From Platanthera guangdongensis (taxonomy: Eukaryota > Streptophyta > Magnoliopsida > Asparagales > Orchidaceae), in the NCBI GenBank assembly GCA_039583875.1, contig CM077150.1, positions 178,626,375 to 178,690,374 of the forward strand: DNA of 64,000 bases. Direction: 5' to 3'. The translations under genes and the position numbers were made by a program. Shown piece by piece: positions 1 through 10,855 of this stretch. How positions within the stretch are numbered: position 1 is the first letter of the stretch; every line of letters starts with the position of its first letter. The notes beneath the pieces are model-generated. The model had not been told where the DNA came from, made no database searches, and worked only from the letters and a program-made list of their open reading frames with translations.

Positions 1-600
1 AAACTGGTGTGCAATCTGTGGAATGTTGTGTGTATGTGAATGTTGTGCTGTGTTTTTTGCTGAATAAATTGCTAAACTATATAGAATTATCTGCCTAAGT
101 CAGAAAAAGAATTGAACCTATTCACCCCCCCCCCCCCCTCTAGGTGTTTAGAACATCTTGAAACCAATTCTTTCAGAAGTCACTCCCGCGGATGCAGAAG
201 AAGACACTGCAATGCTTCAAGGACTTATCATTTTTATCCGTAAGGGCGCTCTCATTCAAGCTCCGTGTACTTAGTTTATTTTCCACTCTTCCTGCATTAA
301 AGGATTGTAACTGAGAGGTGACATGTCAATCTCCGAGTAAGCTTTCAATACTTGTAAACCCAAAGTTAATTAGTGAATTTTGGCCCGACACTAATCCGGC
401 CACGTGATTTTTCATTTTTTTGGATTTTTCACTGTTAAAAAGACTCCCGTCATTACAGCTGGATTTTCATTGACAGTTTGCGCGCTCGATTCAACTCTGA
501 CCTAACTGGATGACCGCCAGCAAGAACGGATATATATTGCTAAATAGATAAAATAACACATTTCTATAAACTAATAAAAGAACCAACCAAACCCTACATG
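1..600. other. Degenerate LTR-like DNA, no gene
   Basis: There is no coding region. A C14 tract (125-138) follows an AATTGAACCTATTCA context, which resembles sequence near the ends of some plant Copia LTRs. At 370-410 a 'GAATTTTGGCC...CCACGTGATTTTTC' stretch also resembles Copia LTR U5 sequence. No TG/CA boundary or partner LTR could be placed, so this is a weak call of decayed retrotransposon DNA. Confidence 0.3.
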
Positions 601-2140
601 TGTAAGAAAATTGTGATAGCGGAAAACGAGAAACCAAACGCATGAACACTCAACCTATCCGGGTCCAAATAACCAGATGCAAATAGAAGAACAAGAAACT
701 TGTACTATCAAAAAAACTTTACAGGGCGATGTATACATGAAGAGACATGATTCACCGATGTACCCGATGGAAGCAAATTACAAGGCAGAGAAAACAAGCC
801 GTGCGTACTACGCGAGTAACCGTCGACCCTAATGCAAACCGCTATGGAGTCCTCTCAAACAAACATATTGTCAAAGCACAACCTAGCCGTGCGGACTGCC
901 CGTTATTCCAATGCTGAACTCTAACTGCCGATCTGCAAGCCGCCTAACCATACGAATGATAGATGCCAGATCGTGTGGGATGCTGCCAAACAGAACCAAG
1001 CTGCTACATGCGGACAGCTTATTGAACTGAGAAACTAATTGCAGAAGAGAGACTGCTTAGTCACAAACCACGACCTGCAGTTAACCGCTGGTTGCTATCC
1101 GCAGAGTCTGTACTGTCTCTAACCGCAGTCAGAACCAAGTCCTTGACTTTCCAGCACTACCCACACAACCTGCACATCAAACCGATCAACCTCCTCAAAT
1201 CGCGCGGATACAAAATCAAAACTGCATCAACTATCCATGAGTTCACTTACTGTCCAGTTGGATATCAATTGATGTGACAGAGGTCCTATTTATATGCACG
1301 GAAAGGAGTGTGATCACTGCCTTAACCGATAGCATAACCACCCTATCTCGCGGCGAGCACCAAGTGTATTCGCTAAGCCGCAGATACACAACCAGACCGC
1401 CGCGACGACGCGAGATAGCCAACCCGCAAAGATAGTACCATCAAAGCCGGACACCAAGCCAACCCGCCTTGTCGCGAAGGCCCAGTCAGACTTTCGCCAT
1501 ACAGGCGAACTCTGTGAATATTGTCCAAGTTCGCCCACCTGCGAATAGCTCCAGTCCGCCCACCTGCGAATAGCTCCAGTCCGCACACATTAGCGGATAG
1601 TACTCCAGTCCGCATACCTGAGCCCGCAACCAAAGTGCACAAGGCTGACAACTGCCGAACTCAGCGGACAGAGGCATCAGTCAGTGCAGACCATGAGACC
1701 TCCCAAACTAAGCCATCCCGCACTACCCGGCGAACCCCAGCACCAGTCCGCTCTAACCGACAAACTCAGTGGTTTCCACCAACCGCGCCACCAAAGCTAG
1801 ACCAAGGCACACGCCATGCTAATCAGCCGAGATTTAGTCTAGTCTGCAACCCGGACTCCGCGAACTTCAACCAAGTCTACACCACGCCAGTTTTGGCGAG
1901 CTCCGCGGATAGCAATCATATCCGTCTGGTTACTTTCTGGGAACCAAGTGCTAGCTGAACACAGCCCGGCTTGACAAGCCGCCTCCTCTGTCCACACAGA
2001 CCGCGCGAACAGACCGCCCAGGCCTCCATAGCAAAGCTGACTGCAGGACTATTGCCGACCTGGCTAACCGCCATTCCTGTCCGCACAGGTGGCGCAGACA
2101 GGTCGCCCAGTCCACCACTTTCACTTCATGATTTTCAACA
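601..2140 (-). repeat. 3' LTR of the old Copia element
   Basis: On the plus strand the LTR starts TGTAAG and ends TTTTCAACA, and it aligns along its length to 18067-19586. A minus-strand TATA box (TATAAATA, plus 1287-1294) marks the U3/R side. This copy has a tandem 26-bp duplication near 1529-1580 that is single in the partner LTR. Confidence 0.85.
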
Positions 2141-2150
2141 CTCCCCCTTG
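2141..2150 (-). other. Polypurine tract of the old Copia element
   Basis: Read on the minus strand, CAAGGGGGAG directly abuts the 3' LTR start. This is the expected position and composition for the plus-strand primer of an LTR retrotransposon, and it fixes the element's orientation. Confidence 0.75.
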
Positions 2151-2379
2151 AAGTGATAAGTGGTGACCAACCACAGTAGTCCCCATAACAGTAAACATGG
2201 CATCTCTGATAGCGACATCGAGAAGATGTCCACGATATAGTCCTCGCTCCACATATCACAGACCATAAGGGATCCCTCCAACACCTCCGAAAAGGAGTCA
2301 TGCTTCCCTTTGCCTTCTTCTCCAGCTTCAACACCCACTTGTACATCACAGGAGTAACACCAACCTTGGGCACAAGGTC
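2151..2379 (-). pseudogene. Copia RT N-terminal remnant and 3' noncoding tail
   Basis: Just beyond the Athila insertion the minus strand reads VTPVMYKWVLKLEKKA, which resembles the start of Copia reverse transcriptase (the 'GCKWVFKLK' region). The similarity then stops and short noncoding sequence leads to the polypurine tract. Catalytic RT motifs and RNase H are absent, so an internal deletion removed most of the pol 3' half. Confidence 0.5.
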
Positions 2380-2384
2380 ACAAG
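2380..2384. repeat. Target site duplication of the Athila element (left)
   Basis: ACAAG immediately precedes the 5' LTR and is repeated exactly at 15666-15670, right after the 3' LTR. A 5-bp duplication is normal for Gypsy integration and proves insertion into the Copia element. Confidence 0.9.
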
Positions 2385-2562
2385 TGATGAATTATAAATA
2401 TACGTATTTTTGTGCACATTAATTTAGTCATTTTCATTTATTTTCGTCGTTTTTACTTATTTTTGTTCAATAAAATGCTCATATTCTTGTAAATTTTCTA
2501 CTAACTTGTTTTATTTTATTTTGCAGAAAAATTTCAAAATCTGCCAAAATTGGGCAGTACAC

Positions 2563-3115
2563 GCCCGTGACATATTTGTCACGCCCGTGACCGGGCCGTG
2601 ACATTGCATTTCCCGTGAAATCGGACGATTTCTGAAGTACAAGCTTGATACGCCTGGAGACACGCCCGTGTCACCCGACATGGGGCGTGACCCAAGCCCG
2701 TGTCCTCTCCACTCGACACTTTCTGCTCGACGATCGTCGAGTGTCGACACCAACCGTCACGCCCAGAGTCACGCCCGTGACCTAGGGCGTGACTCAATCT
2801 CAGCTCAACAATTTCGACTCGACACTTTCCGCTCGACATTCGTCGAGTGTCGACACCAACCGACACGCCCAGAGTCACGCCCGTGACCTGGGGCGTGACC
2901 TTTCCAGCTAGCCCGACAAGATGCTGCCGAAGACTTTCGGCGCAACCCGCGCCCGGTTCTACCTCCCCGACACGCCCAGAGTCACGCCCGTGACCTGGGG
3001 CGTGACTGCCGCGAACTCAGCCCGAAGTCAACTTTCCTGTCCAATCGCCGGCCGCCTTTATGAATAGTACTGTCACGCCCCCCCTACACACCCGTGAACT
3101 AGGGCGTGTACTTAG
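2563..3115 (+). repeat. GTCACGCCC / GGGCGTGAC palindromic repeat cluster in LTR U3
   Basis: The nonamer CACGCCCGT and its complement ACGGGCGTG-like forms recur about a dozen times. They are often arranged as 'CACGCCCAGAGTCACGCCCG...GGGCGTGAC', able to fold on themselves. Two copies of a CTCGACACTTTC...GTCGAGTGTCGAC inverted motif lie inside (2717-2750, 2819-2853). The 3' LTR has the same cluster at about 12793-13340. It sits just upstream of the TATA box, so a promoter or enhancer role is an inference. Confidence 0.75.
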
Positions 3116-3125
3116 AATTTTTTGC

Positions 3126-3133
3126 CTATAAAT
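3126..3133 (+). promoter_or_regulatory. TATA box of the Athila 5' LTR
   Basis: CTATAAAT lies directly after the CACGCCC cluster and before a CAATTCTGTAAGG stretch. The same box is in the 3' LTR at 13355. Transcription starting about 30 bases later would give a transcribed LTR portion of about 2.3 kb. Confidence 0.6.
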
Positions 3134-4108
3134 TGCCCAATTCTGTAAGGTCCAAGGGTTCAGATTTTTGGGTCATTTTAGTGTCTTTTTGTGGGCTTAA
3201 TCCGTGGATACTAGTGCTATGTAAGGAGATTTCTCCCTTCTTTATTTCATGTTTTGTTTTGCTTTATCTTTTAGCTTTGTAATAGCTTGATAATTTTAAT
3301 AAAAATGTTAGATTTTCTCTCTCTATATAGCATGAAAATTCATTTGGATGGCTTACTTCTTCCCCTTTTTATCCTTGGTTTCATCTTTGTTCCTCCTCTT
3401 ATGAAAAGTGTGTGTGTGTGTGTGTATGAGTGTAACTTATTTACTTTACATGTTTTTAGTATGTCTTCATGATAGGTTTTGTAGTAGATTTCATTTCCAT
3501 GCATGTATGATATGGTTCTCATCTTCAACATGTTCTTCTTTAATGTTTCTTTTGTTTATTATTTCATACTTATGAATTTATAAAAGAGATTTGAAAGTGA
3601 ACTTTATTTTCTTTTCTTAGTTTATTTTGTAGGATTGTAAAACCTCTTTTTGTTCTTTTCATCTTCTTTTTCACTTTTGTATCACTTTCATAAAAACATA
3701 AGAATGAAAATCTTGTAATTTTAATTTTCCAAAAACTTTGGTTTTTAAATTTGTTTTGAAAAACTTTTGTCTTCTAAAAATTATAATTTCTTCTTTTTAT
3801 TTGTTTTTGGCAAAACCTAAGCTTGAAAAAGTAAAAGTTTTAATTTTTAGGTAACTTTCATTTTGCTTTCAATTAGTGTGTGTGAGTGTATGAGCATAAA
3901 TTTTCTTTTGTTCTTCTTAATTTTCATGTTGTGTGTGTGAGTGTATGAGTATAATTTTTAATGCTTTGTTCAAATTATGTAGAGTGTGTGAGTGTAGGTG
4001 TATAACTTTTATGCTTTGATTCAAATTTTGTAGAGTGTGTGAGTGTAGGTGTTAGCTTTATTGCTTTCTTGAAATTCATATGGAGTGTGTGTGTTTGTGT
4101 GCATTTAT

Positions 4109-4450
4109 TTCCGCCTACTCGTTAAGAGTTAAATGACGCATCGTTTTCATTTTCAGTCCTACTCGTTCGAGTAGGACTTGTAATTTTCTTTCTTTATTTT
4201 TCCGCCTACTCACTTGAGTTAAATGGACGGACTTTATTTCCCGCCTACTCGTTTGAGTAGGATTTGTAATTTTCTTTCTTTATTTTTCCGCCTACTCACT
4301 TGAGTTAAATGGACGGATCTTTAAGCCGTGTAATCACATTTATTTTCTCCTACTCATTTGAGTAGGACTCGCTTTCATTTTAGTCCTACTCGTTTGAGTA
4401 GTACTTGCAATTTTAAGCTTTTATTTCCCGCCCCCACTCATTTGAGTGGG
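4109..4450 (+). repeat. Array of short hairpins in LTR R/U5
   Basis: About eight copies of a CTACTCNNTTGAGTAG-type palindrome, each flanked by T-rich spacers, occur in 340 bases (near 4112, 4157, 4203, 4242, 4290, 4346, 4382, 4431). Some are broken (TTGAGTTAAATGGACGGA variant), others perfect. The 3' LTR carries the same set at about 14340-14680. Confidence 0.75.
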
Positions 4451-5443
4451 ACTCGCAAATTTTAAATATGCAAATTTCTTTCATGTGTAACTTAGTTCCT
4501 GTTTAATTTATAATTTGGAGTGTGCGTGAGTTCTTGTTTTAGCTAATTTTTCAGTTTTCTAAATGTTTGTTATTTTTCTTATGTCCCCTTCTTATAATCG
4601 TTTAGTGTTTAATTTCGAACTTGCGCCTCACTAAATTATAAGCCGTCCCCATACCGATGTGTGGCTAATCGCTATTAGCCTCGGCATCGAAGAGCTTTGG
4701 GACATTTAAAATGATTTCTAATAATTGAAGCTCTTTATTTTCATTTTAATTTAAGGACTTAAGGTTTACCCCGGGTTTACGACGCGTAGGACCACATATC
4801 GATGTGTGGGCCCTATTTCCGTAGTCCATATGCTAGCTAGCTGAGAGGCCGTGCATATGGACCGATCACCCCTGGGTAAATAGAGTTGCGTGCATACCCT
4901 CGAAAGAGGACAAGCGTAATTCTACTGGATTGGGTTCCCCACCCAATAGCGGGGTTCTTAGCGTAAAGCGGGCGTTAAGAGGAATCCTTCGTCGGACTAA
5001 CGTTCGGTCGAATAGTCTTAACGTTTAGGTGAGCAATATCCCTATAGCTAGGTGAGCTCACATTTGTGGAACCTCCACGGTCAAGTTGCCTTATTATTAA
5101 TTTGAAAACTAAGTCTTTTAATTATTAAAAATTGTTTTAGTCTTAATCTGATTCGATGCCGAGCGTTAACCATTCATCGAATATTTTCTAAATCATTTTT
5201 TTGCTCCTTTGCTTTTCTGTCTTTTATGAAGTAAAAAAAATTCACCTTACTTTCAGTAAAATAATAGTCCTCCCGGAGGAGTAAGAATAGTCAACACGAC
5301 CCCGAGAACAATACGACCTCGGTATTCCCCCGAATATCGAGTACTACTTGCGATAGGTGCACTTGCCTACCCGAGCAAGCCCGCGGCGATCGACTCACCG
5401 AACCAACCACAGTAAGAGTCTGTTCGCGGGCCCATCAAGTTTT

Positions 5444-5461
5444 TGGCGCCGTTGCCGGGGA
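5444..5461 (+). other. Primer binding site, tRNA-Asp type
   Basis: TGGCGCCGTTGCCGGGGA begins six bases after the LTR end. It is the complement of the 3' end of plant tRNA-Asp as used by many Athila elements (established knowledge). Confidence 0.9.
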
Positions 5462-5590
5462 GTCTCTTTTTGAGTTGCTATTTTGAATTCCGGAGTCTAT
5501 TACTTTTACTTATTTTCTACAAAAAAAAACTAAAAACTTTATTTTAAAAACAAAAAAAGAGTTTATTTTGTTTTATTTTTGTTTGGGTGT

Positions 5591-5731
5591 ATGACCCGTG
5601 GACAACCCTCCGAGTCTGAAGATTTTGACTTCGACCCTGAGATCGAACGCTCTCTTGCGCGTATCTGATCTCAACGCCGAAATCCTTCTTTAGATCCCGA
5701 GGAATCTATCGGAGAACTCAGTGTTGTAGTT
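5591..5731 (+). pseudogene. Upstream in-frame gag start cut by a TGA stop
   Basis: An ATG at 5591 opens a frame rich in Asp and Glu (SEDFDFDPEIERSL) that looks like the normal Athila gag N-terminus. A TGA at 5666-5668 ends it after 25 codons. The same frame continues with no other stop into the ATG at 5732 used for the long frame. TGA in place of CGA would be a simple CpG transition. The element may therefore start translation internally, or be disabled. Confidence 0.65.
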
Positions 5732-8700
5732 ATGGCCGCGCCTAACCTTCCCCCGGCGGCCGAGCGTACTATGTCTTATTACGCCCGGCCTAACCTGGAT
5801 GATTCTGGGTCGAGTATTGTTCGCCCTGCGGTGGCGAATAATAATTTCGAAATAAAGTCAAGTGTCATTCAAATGGTCCAAAACGCCGTGCAGTTCGATG
5901 GACTGCCGGATGAGGACCCGAATGTCCACTTATCCAATTTCTTGGAGATATGCGACACCTTCAAGATTAATGGCGTCACTGATGACGCCATTCGTTTGCG
6001 TTTATTTCCTTTTTCCCTTAAATCCAAAGCCAAGGCGTGGTTGAATGCCCTCCCGCGAGGATGTATCACCACGTGGGCTGAGTTGACGGAACGGTTCCTA
6101 ACGAAGTACTTTCCGCCCGCAAAAACTGCAAAGTTGCGGGCGGACATTTCTTCGTTTGTACAAAACGATCCTGAGTCTCTATACGAGACTTGGGAACGGT
6201 TTAAGGAATTCCTCCGTCGTTGCCCGCACCACGCGCTGCCAACGTGGTTGCAAGTTCAATTTTTTTATAATGGGCTGAATTTTCAGACGCGTCAAATGAT
6301 TGACGCGGCTGTCGGGGGTACTCTAGACAACAAAACCCCCGAGGCCGCCCAGGCTTTATTCGAAGAGATGGCTATGAATGCCTATCAATGGAACGTCCCG
6401 CGGGGACGGCCAAAGCCGGCGGCTGGTTTTTTTGAAGTGGATGCCACTGCTCTCTTGACCCTTCAAGTTGAAAGGTTAACAAAGCAGGTGGCGGAGATGT
6501 CTGCTGCCTCCTCCACTCCGCCTTGTTTTATTCCCCCTAACGTCTGCGTAGCTGAAGAGTTCGTGGACTTCATGGGAAATTCGGGCCGTCCTCCCTTCAA
6601 CCCCAATAACAACTCTTATAGTAATAACTATAATCCGGGTTGGAGGAATCACCCCAACTTCTCGTGGAGCAACCCGAATAATGCTCAGCGTCCCCCTATT
6701 TCTTATGCGCCCGGATTTCTTCCTCCTCCTCCTCCTCCTCCTCTTCCGAAACCCTCCCCGATGGAGGAAAATTTTTCGAAGTATATTGCGTCCAACGAGT
6801 CAAATATCCGGAACATCACCGGATCGCTAAAAACACTCGAACAACAGGTTGGACAGCTGGCGAGGATGATGTCCGAGCGCGCGCTCGGGGCACTGCCGGG
6901 AAACACGGAGCCCAATCTGCGGGAGAACGCCAACGCTATAACCCTCCGTAGCGGAAAGGAGGTGGTCGATCCAAAACGGACCGACCCTCAGGTACATATT
7001 TCACCTCTGACCCCTCTTCCTCTTTCTTCGCTTACGCCGCCTTTACCAATTATAAAAGAAAAAAATATTTTAAACAAGGCCCTTCCTTATCCGCATAAGT
7101 TAGAAAACGAGCGTCAGGACGCGCAATATGCAAAATTTATTTTATTATTAAAACAAATTCACATTAATGTTCCTTTTTGCGAAGCTATCTCGCAAATGCT
7201 CAAATATGCGAAATTTTTAAAAGAACTACTTTCTAATAAACGCAAATTAGAGGATATCTCGCATGTATCTCTTAACGCCGTCTACTCGACGGCCCTTACT
7301 AATAAATTGCCCACAAAACAAAACGACCCGGGACGGTTTTCCATCCCGTGCCTTTTTGGCGATATATTAGTAAAGTACGCCTTAGCTGATTTAGGGGCTA
7401 GCATTAATCTGATGTCGTTCTCGCTCTTTTCACGTTTAGGTTTGGGTACTACTAGTCCTACGAATATGCGCATCCAATTAGCGGATCGCTCGGTTAAGTT
7501 CCCTATCGGGGTAGTGGAGGACGTCCTTGTCCGAGTCGACAAGTTTACCTTCCCGGTAGACTTCGTCATCTTAAATATCGAGGAGGACGCCGAGGTACCA
7601 ATAATACTCGGTCGCCCTTTTCTCGCCACCTCCCGCGCACTAATAGATGTTAATAATGGTAGCCTTCTCCTCCGAGTAGGCGATGACCAAGTTACTTTCT
7701 CTATTAATCCCTCGATGGACAATTTGTCATCGAGCGGCGATTTCTGCTACTCTTTAGATACCTTTTTCGGAGATCGTTCTTCTCCAATTTTTGAGTCCGT
7801 ATTTTTAAACGACGATGTTTATGCGCTCGAAAATTTTAAATGCGATGAGCATACTTCTTTAGACTTGCCTTTCGAACCAATTGGTAAGAAAGACATAGGC
7901 ATTAAAACCTCCCGAGAAGAACCGCCCATCCTAGACCTCAAACCCTTACCCACATCGCTCAAATACGCTTTTTTGGGAAAAGGCGATACGCTTCCCGTTA
8001 TCATTTCTTCGGGCTTGAGTGATTCGGAGACTTCCGATTTATTGGAAGTTTTATTTAAACATCGCCACGCAATTGCGTGGCAAATCTCTGACTTAAAGGG
8101 GATTAGCCCCTCCTTTTGTACCCATAAGATTTTCCTTAACGATAATTGCCGCAAAACGATTCAGCCGCAACGTCGTCTTAACCCAAACATGAAAGACGTC
8201 GTTAAAGCCGAAATTATTAAGTTATTAGATGCGGGGATTATCTACCCTATTTCGGACAGTGCATGGGTTAGTCTCGTGCATGTCGTGCCCAAGAAGGGCG
8301 GTCTTACCGTAGTGGCGAATGAGCATAACGAGCTCGTCCCAACTCGTACTATTACGGGTTGGCGAGTGTGCATCGATTATCGAAAACTTAATGATGCCAC
8401 CCGCAAGGACCATTTCCCTCTGCCATTTTTGGACCAGATTTTAGAGCGTTTATCCGGTCATCCGTATTATTGTTTTCTTGATGGTTTATCGGGGTTTTTC
8501 CAAATCCCCATTTCCCCCGATAATCAAGAGAAAACAACTTTTACCTGCCCGTTTGGCACCTTCGCATATCGAAGAATGTCATTTGGACTCTGCAACGCGT
8601 CAGCTACATTCCAAAGATGTATGCTAGCGATCTTTGGCGAGCTAGTAGAAGACATTATGGAAGTCTTTATGGATGACTTCTCTGTTTTTGGACGCTCTTT

Positions 8701-10855
8701 TCCCGATTGCCTTCACAATTTAGATTGTGTCCTTCAACGGTGCGAGGACACAAGCCTTGTTTTAAATTGGGAAAAATGCAACTTTATGGTTCGAGGAGGT
8801 TTGGTCCTCGGCCATATGATTTCGTCTAAGGGGATAGAGGTGGATAAGGCCAAGATAGAAATTATAGAAAAACTTCCGCATCCAACAAACGTCAAATCTA
8901 TTAGGAGTTTCTTAGGTCATGCGGGCTTTTATCGACGCTTCATTCAAGACTTTTCAAAAATAACAAAGCCGCTTACTCACCTCTTGGAAAAGGAATCACG
9001 TTTCATCTTTAGTAGCGAATACGAGTCCGCCTTTAATTTAATAAAACAAAAACGTATCACTTCACCAATTTTAGTGGCCCCTAATTGGTCCCTTCCGTTC
9101 GAAATTATGTGCGATGCTAGTGATATTGCCTTAGGTGCTGTTCTTGGCCAACGCGTAGAAAAACATTTTCATCCTATTTATTACGCTAGCAAGACGCTCA
9201 CTTCCGCACAAGTAAATTACACGACAACGGAAAAGGAACTCTTAGCCGTCGTTTTCGCTTTCGATAAGTTTCGCTCGTATATAACGCTATCTAAAGTTAT
9301 CGTTTTTACCGATCACTCCGCGCTTAAATATTTATTAGCTAAAAATGATGTGAAGCCCCGCCTTCTTCGATGGATTCTCCTCCTACAAGAGTTTGATTTG
9401 GAGATCCGAGATAAGCGGGGAGCGGAAAATCTAGCGGCGGACCACCTCTCCCGTTTAAAAAATCCGGGTGCGGAAGCGCTCGTCGAATCTGAAATAAATG
9501 ACAGATTCCCCGAGGAACGCCTTCTTGCCATTAATAAATCTTCGTCATCTTCGCCTTGGTTCGCAGATTTTGCAAATTTCTTAGTAGCGCGGGTCCTTCC
9601 AAAAGAGTTTTCCAGTCATCAAAAGAAGAAATTCTTTTCTGACTTGAAAAATTTCTTTTGGGAGGACCCATTTCTTTTTCGTATCTGCGCGGACCAAGCG
9701 GTCCGAAGATGCGTTGCGGGTGTGGAGTGCTTGCAAATTCTTAAGCACTGCCACGAGGGTCCAGCCGGTGGGCATTATCAAGCCAACCGGACCGCTCGGA
9801 AGGCGCTAAAGGCGGGCTACTTTTGGCCCACTCTCTTCAAAGACGCGCATAATTTTGTGCGCGCATGCGATAGCTGTCAGCGATCGGGTAACATCTCTCG
9901 TCGCGACGAGATGCCCCAAAATATGTTTTTAGAGTGTGAAGTCTTCGATTTATGGGGCATAGATTTTGTTGGCCCCCTACCTCCCTCTTTCAAAAATATG
10001 TATATTTTAGTGGCGGTGGACTACGTATCGAGGTGGGCGGAAGCGCAAGCTCTCCCCACCAACGATGCGCGAGTCGTCGTTACATTTCTTAAAAAACTAT
10101 TTTCTCGCTTCGGCACGCCTCGCGCAATTGTTAGTGATAGGGGAACGCATTTCTGTAACGCTCTTATGGCTAAGACGTTAGCTAAATACGGAGTCAAGCA
10201 CAAGCTTGCCACCCCCTACCACCCGCAAACAAGTGGTCAAGTTGAGGTAGTGAATCGAGAGATTAAGCGAATTTTAGAAAAAACCGTTTCGCTAAATAGG
10301 AAAGATTGGTCCGTTAAACTCGACGATGCGTTGTGGGCGTATCGGACGGCATACAAAACCGCAATTGGTTGTACGCCGTTCCGGTTAGTCTACGGCAAAG
10401 CGTGCCATTTACCCGTAGAATTAGAGCATCGCGCTCTTTGGACTTTAAAACTCTTAAACCTTGACTCCAACTTAGCCGCTCAGAATAGAAAACTGCAACT
10501 AAACGAGCTCGATGAATGGCGTGTGAACGCTTACGAAAGCAATAAATTCTATAAGGAGCGTTCTAAGTTATATCACGATCGAAAAATCAAGTCCCAAAAA
10601 TTACTTTCTCCGGGCGATCTTGTCCTTCTTTACAATTCACGTCTTAGGTTTTTTCCAGGTAAATTAAAATCTAGATGGTCCGGTCCCTTCCTAGTTGAAG
10701 AAGTTTTTCCATATGGAACCGTACTCGTCTCCCACCCGGACAAAGGTTCATTTAAGGTAAACGGTCATCGGTTAAAGTCTTATATAGCAGGCGACCCAGT
10801 GATCGGTTTTAGCGAAACCATAACTTTCCTCCACATTATAAACCCGCCAAAATAG
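5732..10855 (+). CDS. Athila gag-pol polyprotein
   Basis: A single open frame of 1707 residues encodes the replication proteins of the retrotransposon. In order: retrotransposon gag domain (about 35-230, no CCHC knuckle seen), an Asn/Pro-rich linker with a poly-Pro run, aspartic protease (DLGAS at about 553), reverse transcriptase (VCIDYRKLN, then FMDD at 979-982), RNase H (CDASD from 1127), and integrase. Integrase has an HHCC zinc region (His near 1341, Cys 1379 and 1382) and a D,D,E core (Asp 1411, Asp 1469, Glu in GQVEVVNRE). All catalytic motifs look intact and there is no internal stop, so the enzyme part may still work. Gag and pol are fused in one frame, usual for this clade. The true start was probably the ATG at 5591. 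Confidence 0.93.
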   Translation: MAAPNLPPAAERTMSYYARPNLDDSGSSIVRPAVANNNFEIKSSVIQMVQNAVQFDGLPDEDPNVHLSNFLEICDTFKINGVTDDAIRLRLFPFSLKSKAKAWLNALPRGCITTWAELTERFLTKYFPPAKTAKLRADISSFVQNDPESLYETWERFKEFLRRCPHHALPTWLQVQFFYNGLNFQTRQMIDAAVGGTLDNKTPEAAQALFEEMAMNAYQWNVPRGRPKPAAGFFEVDATALLTLQVERLTKQVAEMSAASSTPPCFIPPNVCVAEEFVDFMGNSGRPPFNPNNNSYSNNYNPGWRNHPNFSWSNPNNAQRPPISYAPGFLPPPPPPPLPKPSPMEENFSKYIASNESNIRNITGSLKTLEQQVGQLARMMSERALGALPGNTEPNLRENANAITLRSGKEVVDPKRTDPQVHISPLTPLPLSSLTPPLPIIKEKNILNKALPYPHKLENERQDAQYAKFILLLKQIHINVPFCEAISQMLKYAKFLKELLSNKRKLEDISHVSLNAVYSTALTNKLPTKQNDPGRFSIPCLFGDILVKYALADLGASINLMSFSLFSRLGLGTTSPTNMRIQLADRSVKFPIGVVEDVLVRVDKFTFPVDFVILNIEEDAEVPIILGRPFLATSRALIDVNNGSLLLRVGDDQVTFSINPSMDNLSSSGDFCYSLDTFFGDRSSPIFESVFLNDDVYALENFKCDEHTSLDLPFEPIGKKDIGIKTSREEPPILDLKPLPTSLKYAFLGKGDTLPVIISSGLSDSETSDLLEVLFKHRHAIAWQISDLKGISPSFCTHKIFLNDNCRKTIQPQRRLNPNMKDVVKAEIIKLLDAGIIYPISDSAWVSLVHVVPKKGGLTVVANEHNELVPTRTITGWRVCIDYRKLNDATRKDHFPLPFLDQILERLSGHPYYCFLDGLSGFFQIPISPDNQEKTTFTCPFGTFAYRRMSFGLCNASATFQRCMLAIFGELVEDIMEVFMDDFSVFGRSFPDCLHNLDCVLQRCEDTSLVLNWEKCNFMVRGGLVLGHMISSKGIEVDKAKIEIIEKLPHPTNVKSIRSFLGHAGFYRRFIQDFSKITKPLTHLLEKESRFIFSSEYESAFNLIKQKRITSPILVAPNWSLPFEIMCDASDIALGAVLGQRVEKHFHPIYYASKTLTSAQVNYTTTEKELLAVVFAFDKFRSYITLSKVIVFTDHSALKYLLAKNDVKPRLLRWILLLQEFDLEIRDKRGAENLAADHLSRLKNPGAEALVESEINDRFPEERLLAINKSSSSSPWFADFANFLVARVLPKEFSSHQKKKFFSDLKNFFWEDPFLFRICADQAVRRCVAGVECLQILKHCHEGPAGGHYQANRTARKALKAGYFWPTLFKDAHNFVRACDSCQRSGNISRRDEMPQNMFLECEVFDLWGIDFVGPLPPSFKNMYILVAVDYVSRWAEAQALPTNDARVVVTFLKKLFSRFGTPRAIVSDRGTHFCNALMAKTLAKYGVKHKLATPYHPQTSGQVEVVNREIKRILEKTVSLNRKDWSVKLDDALWAYRTAYKTAIGCTPFRLVYGKACHLPVELEHRALWTLKLLNLDSNLAAQNRKLQLNELDEWRVNAYESNKFYKERSKLYHDRKIKSQKLLSPGDLVLLYNSRLRFFPGKLKSRWSGPFLVEEVFPYGTVLVSHPDKGSFKVNGHRLKSYIAGDPVIGFSETITFLHIINPPK

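Larger units (their letters stand above)
2385..5437 (+). repeat. 5' LTR of the Athila element
   Basis: It starts TGATGAATT and ends GGGCCCATCA. It is unusually long at about 3 kb. It carries a GTCACGCCC-rich array, a TATA box at 3126, TG-rich simple repeats (3407-4105), a cluster of CTACTC...GAGTAG palindromes (4109-4450) and a moderately GC-rich block up to the primer site. Confidence 0.93.
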
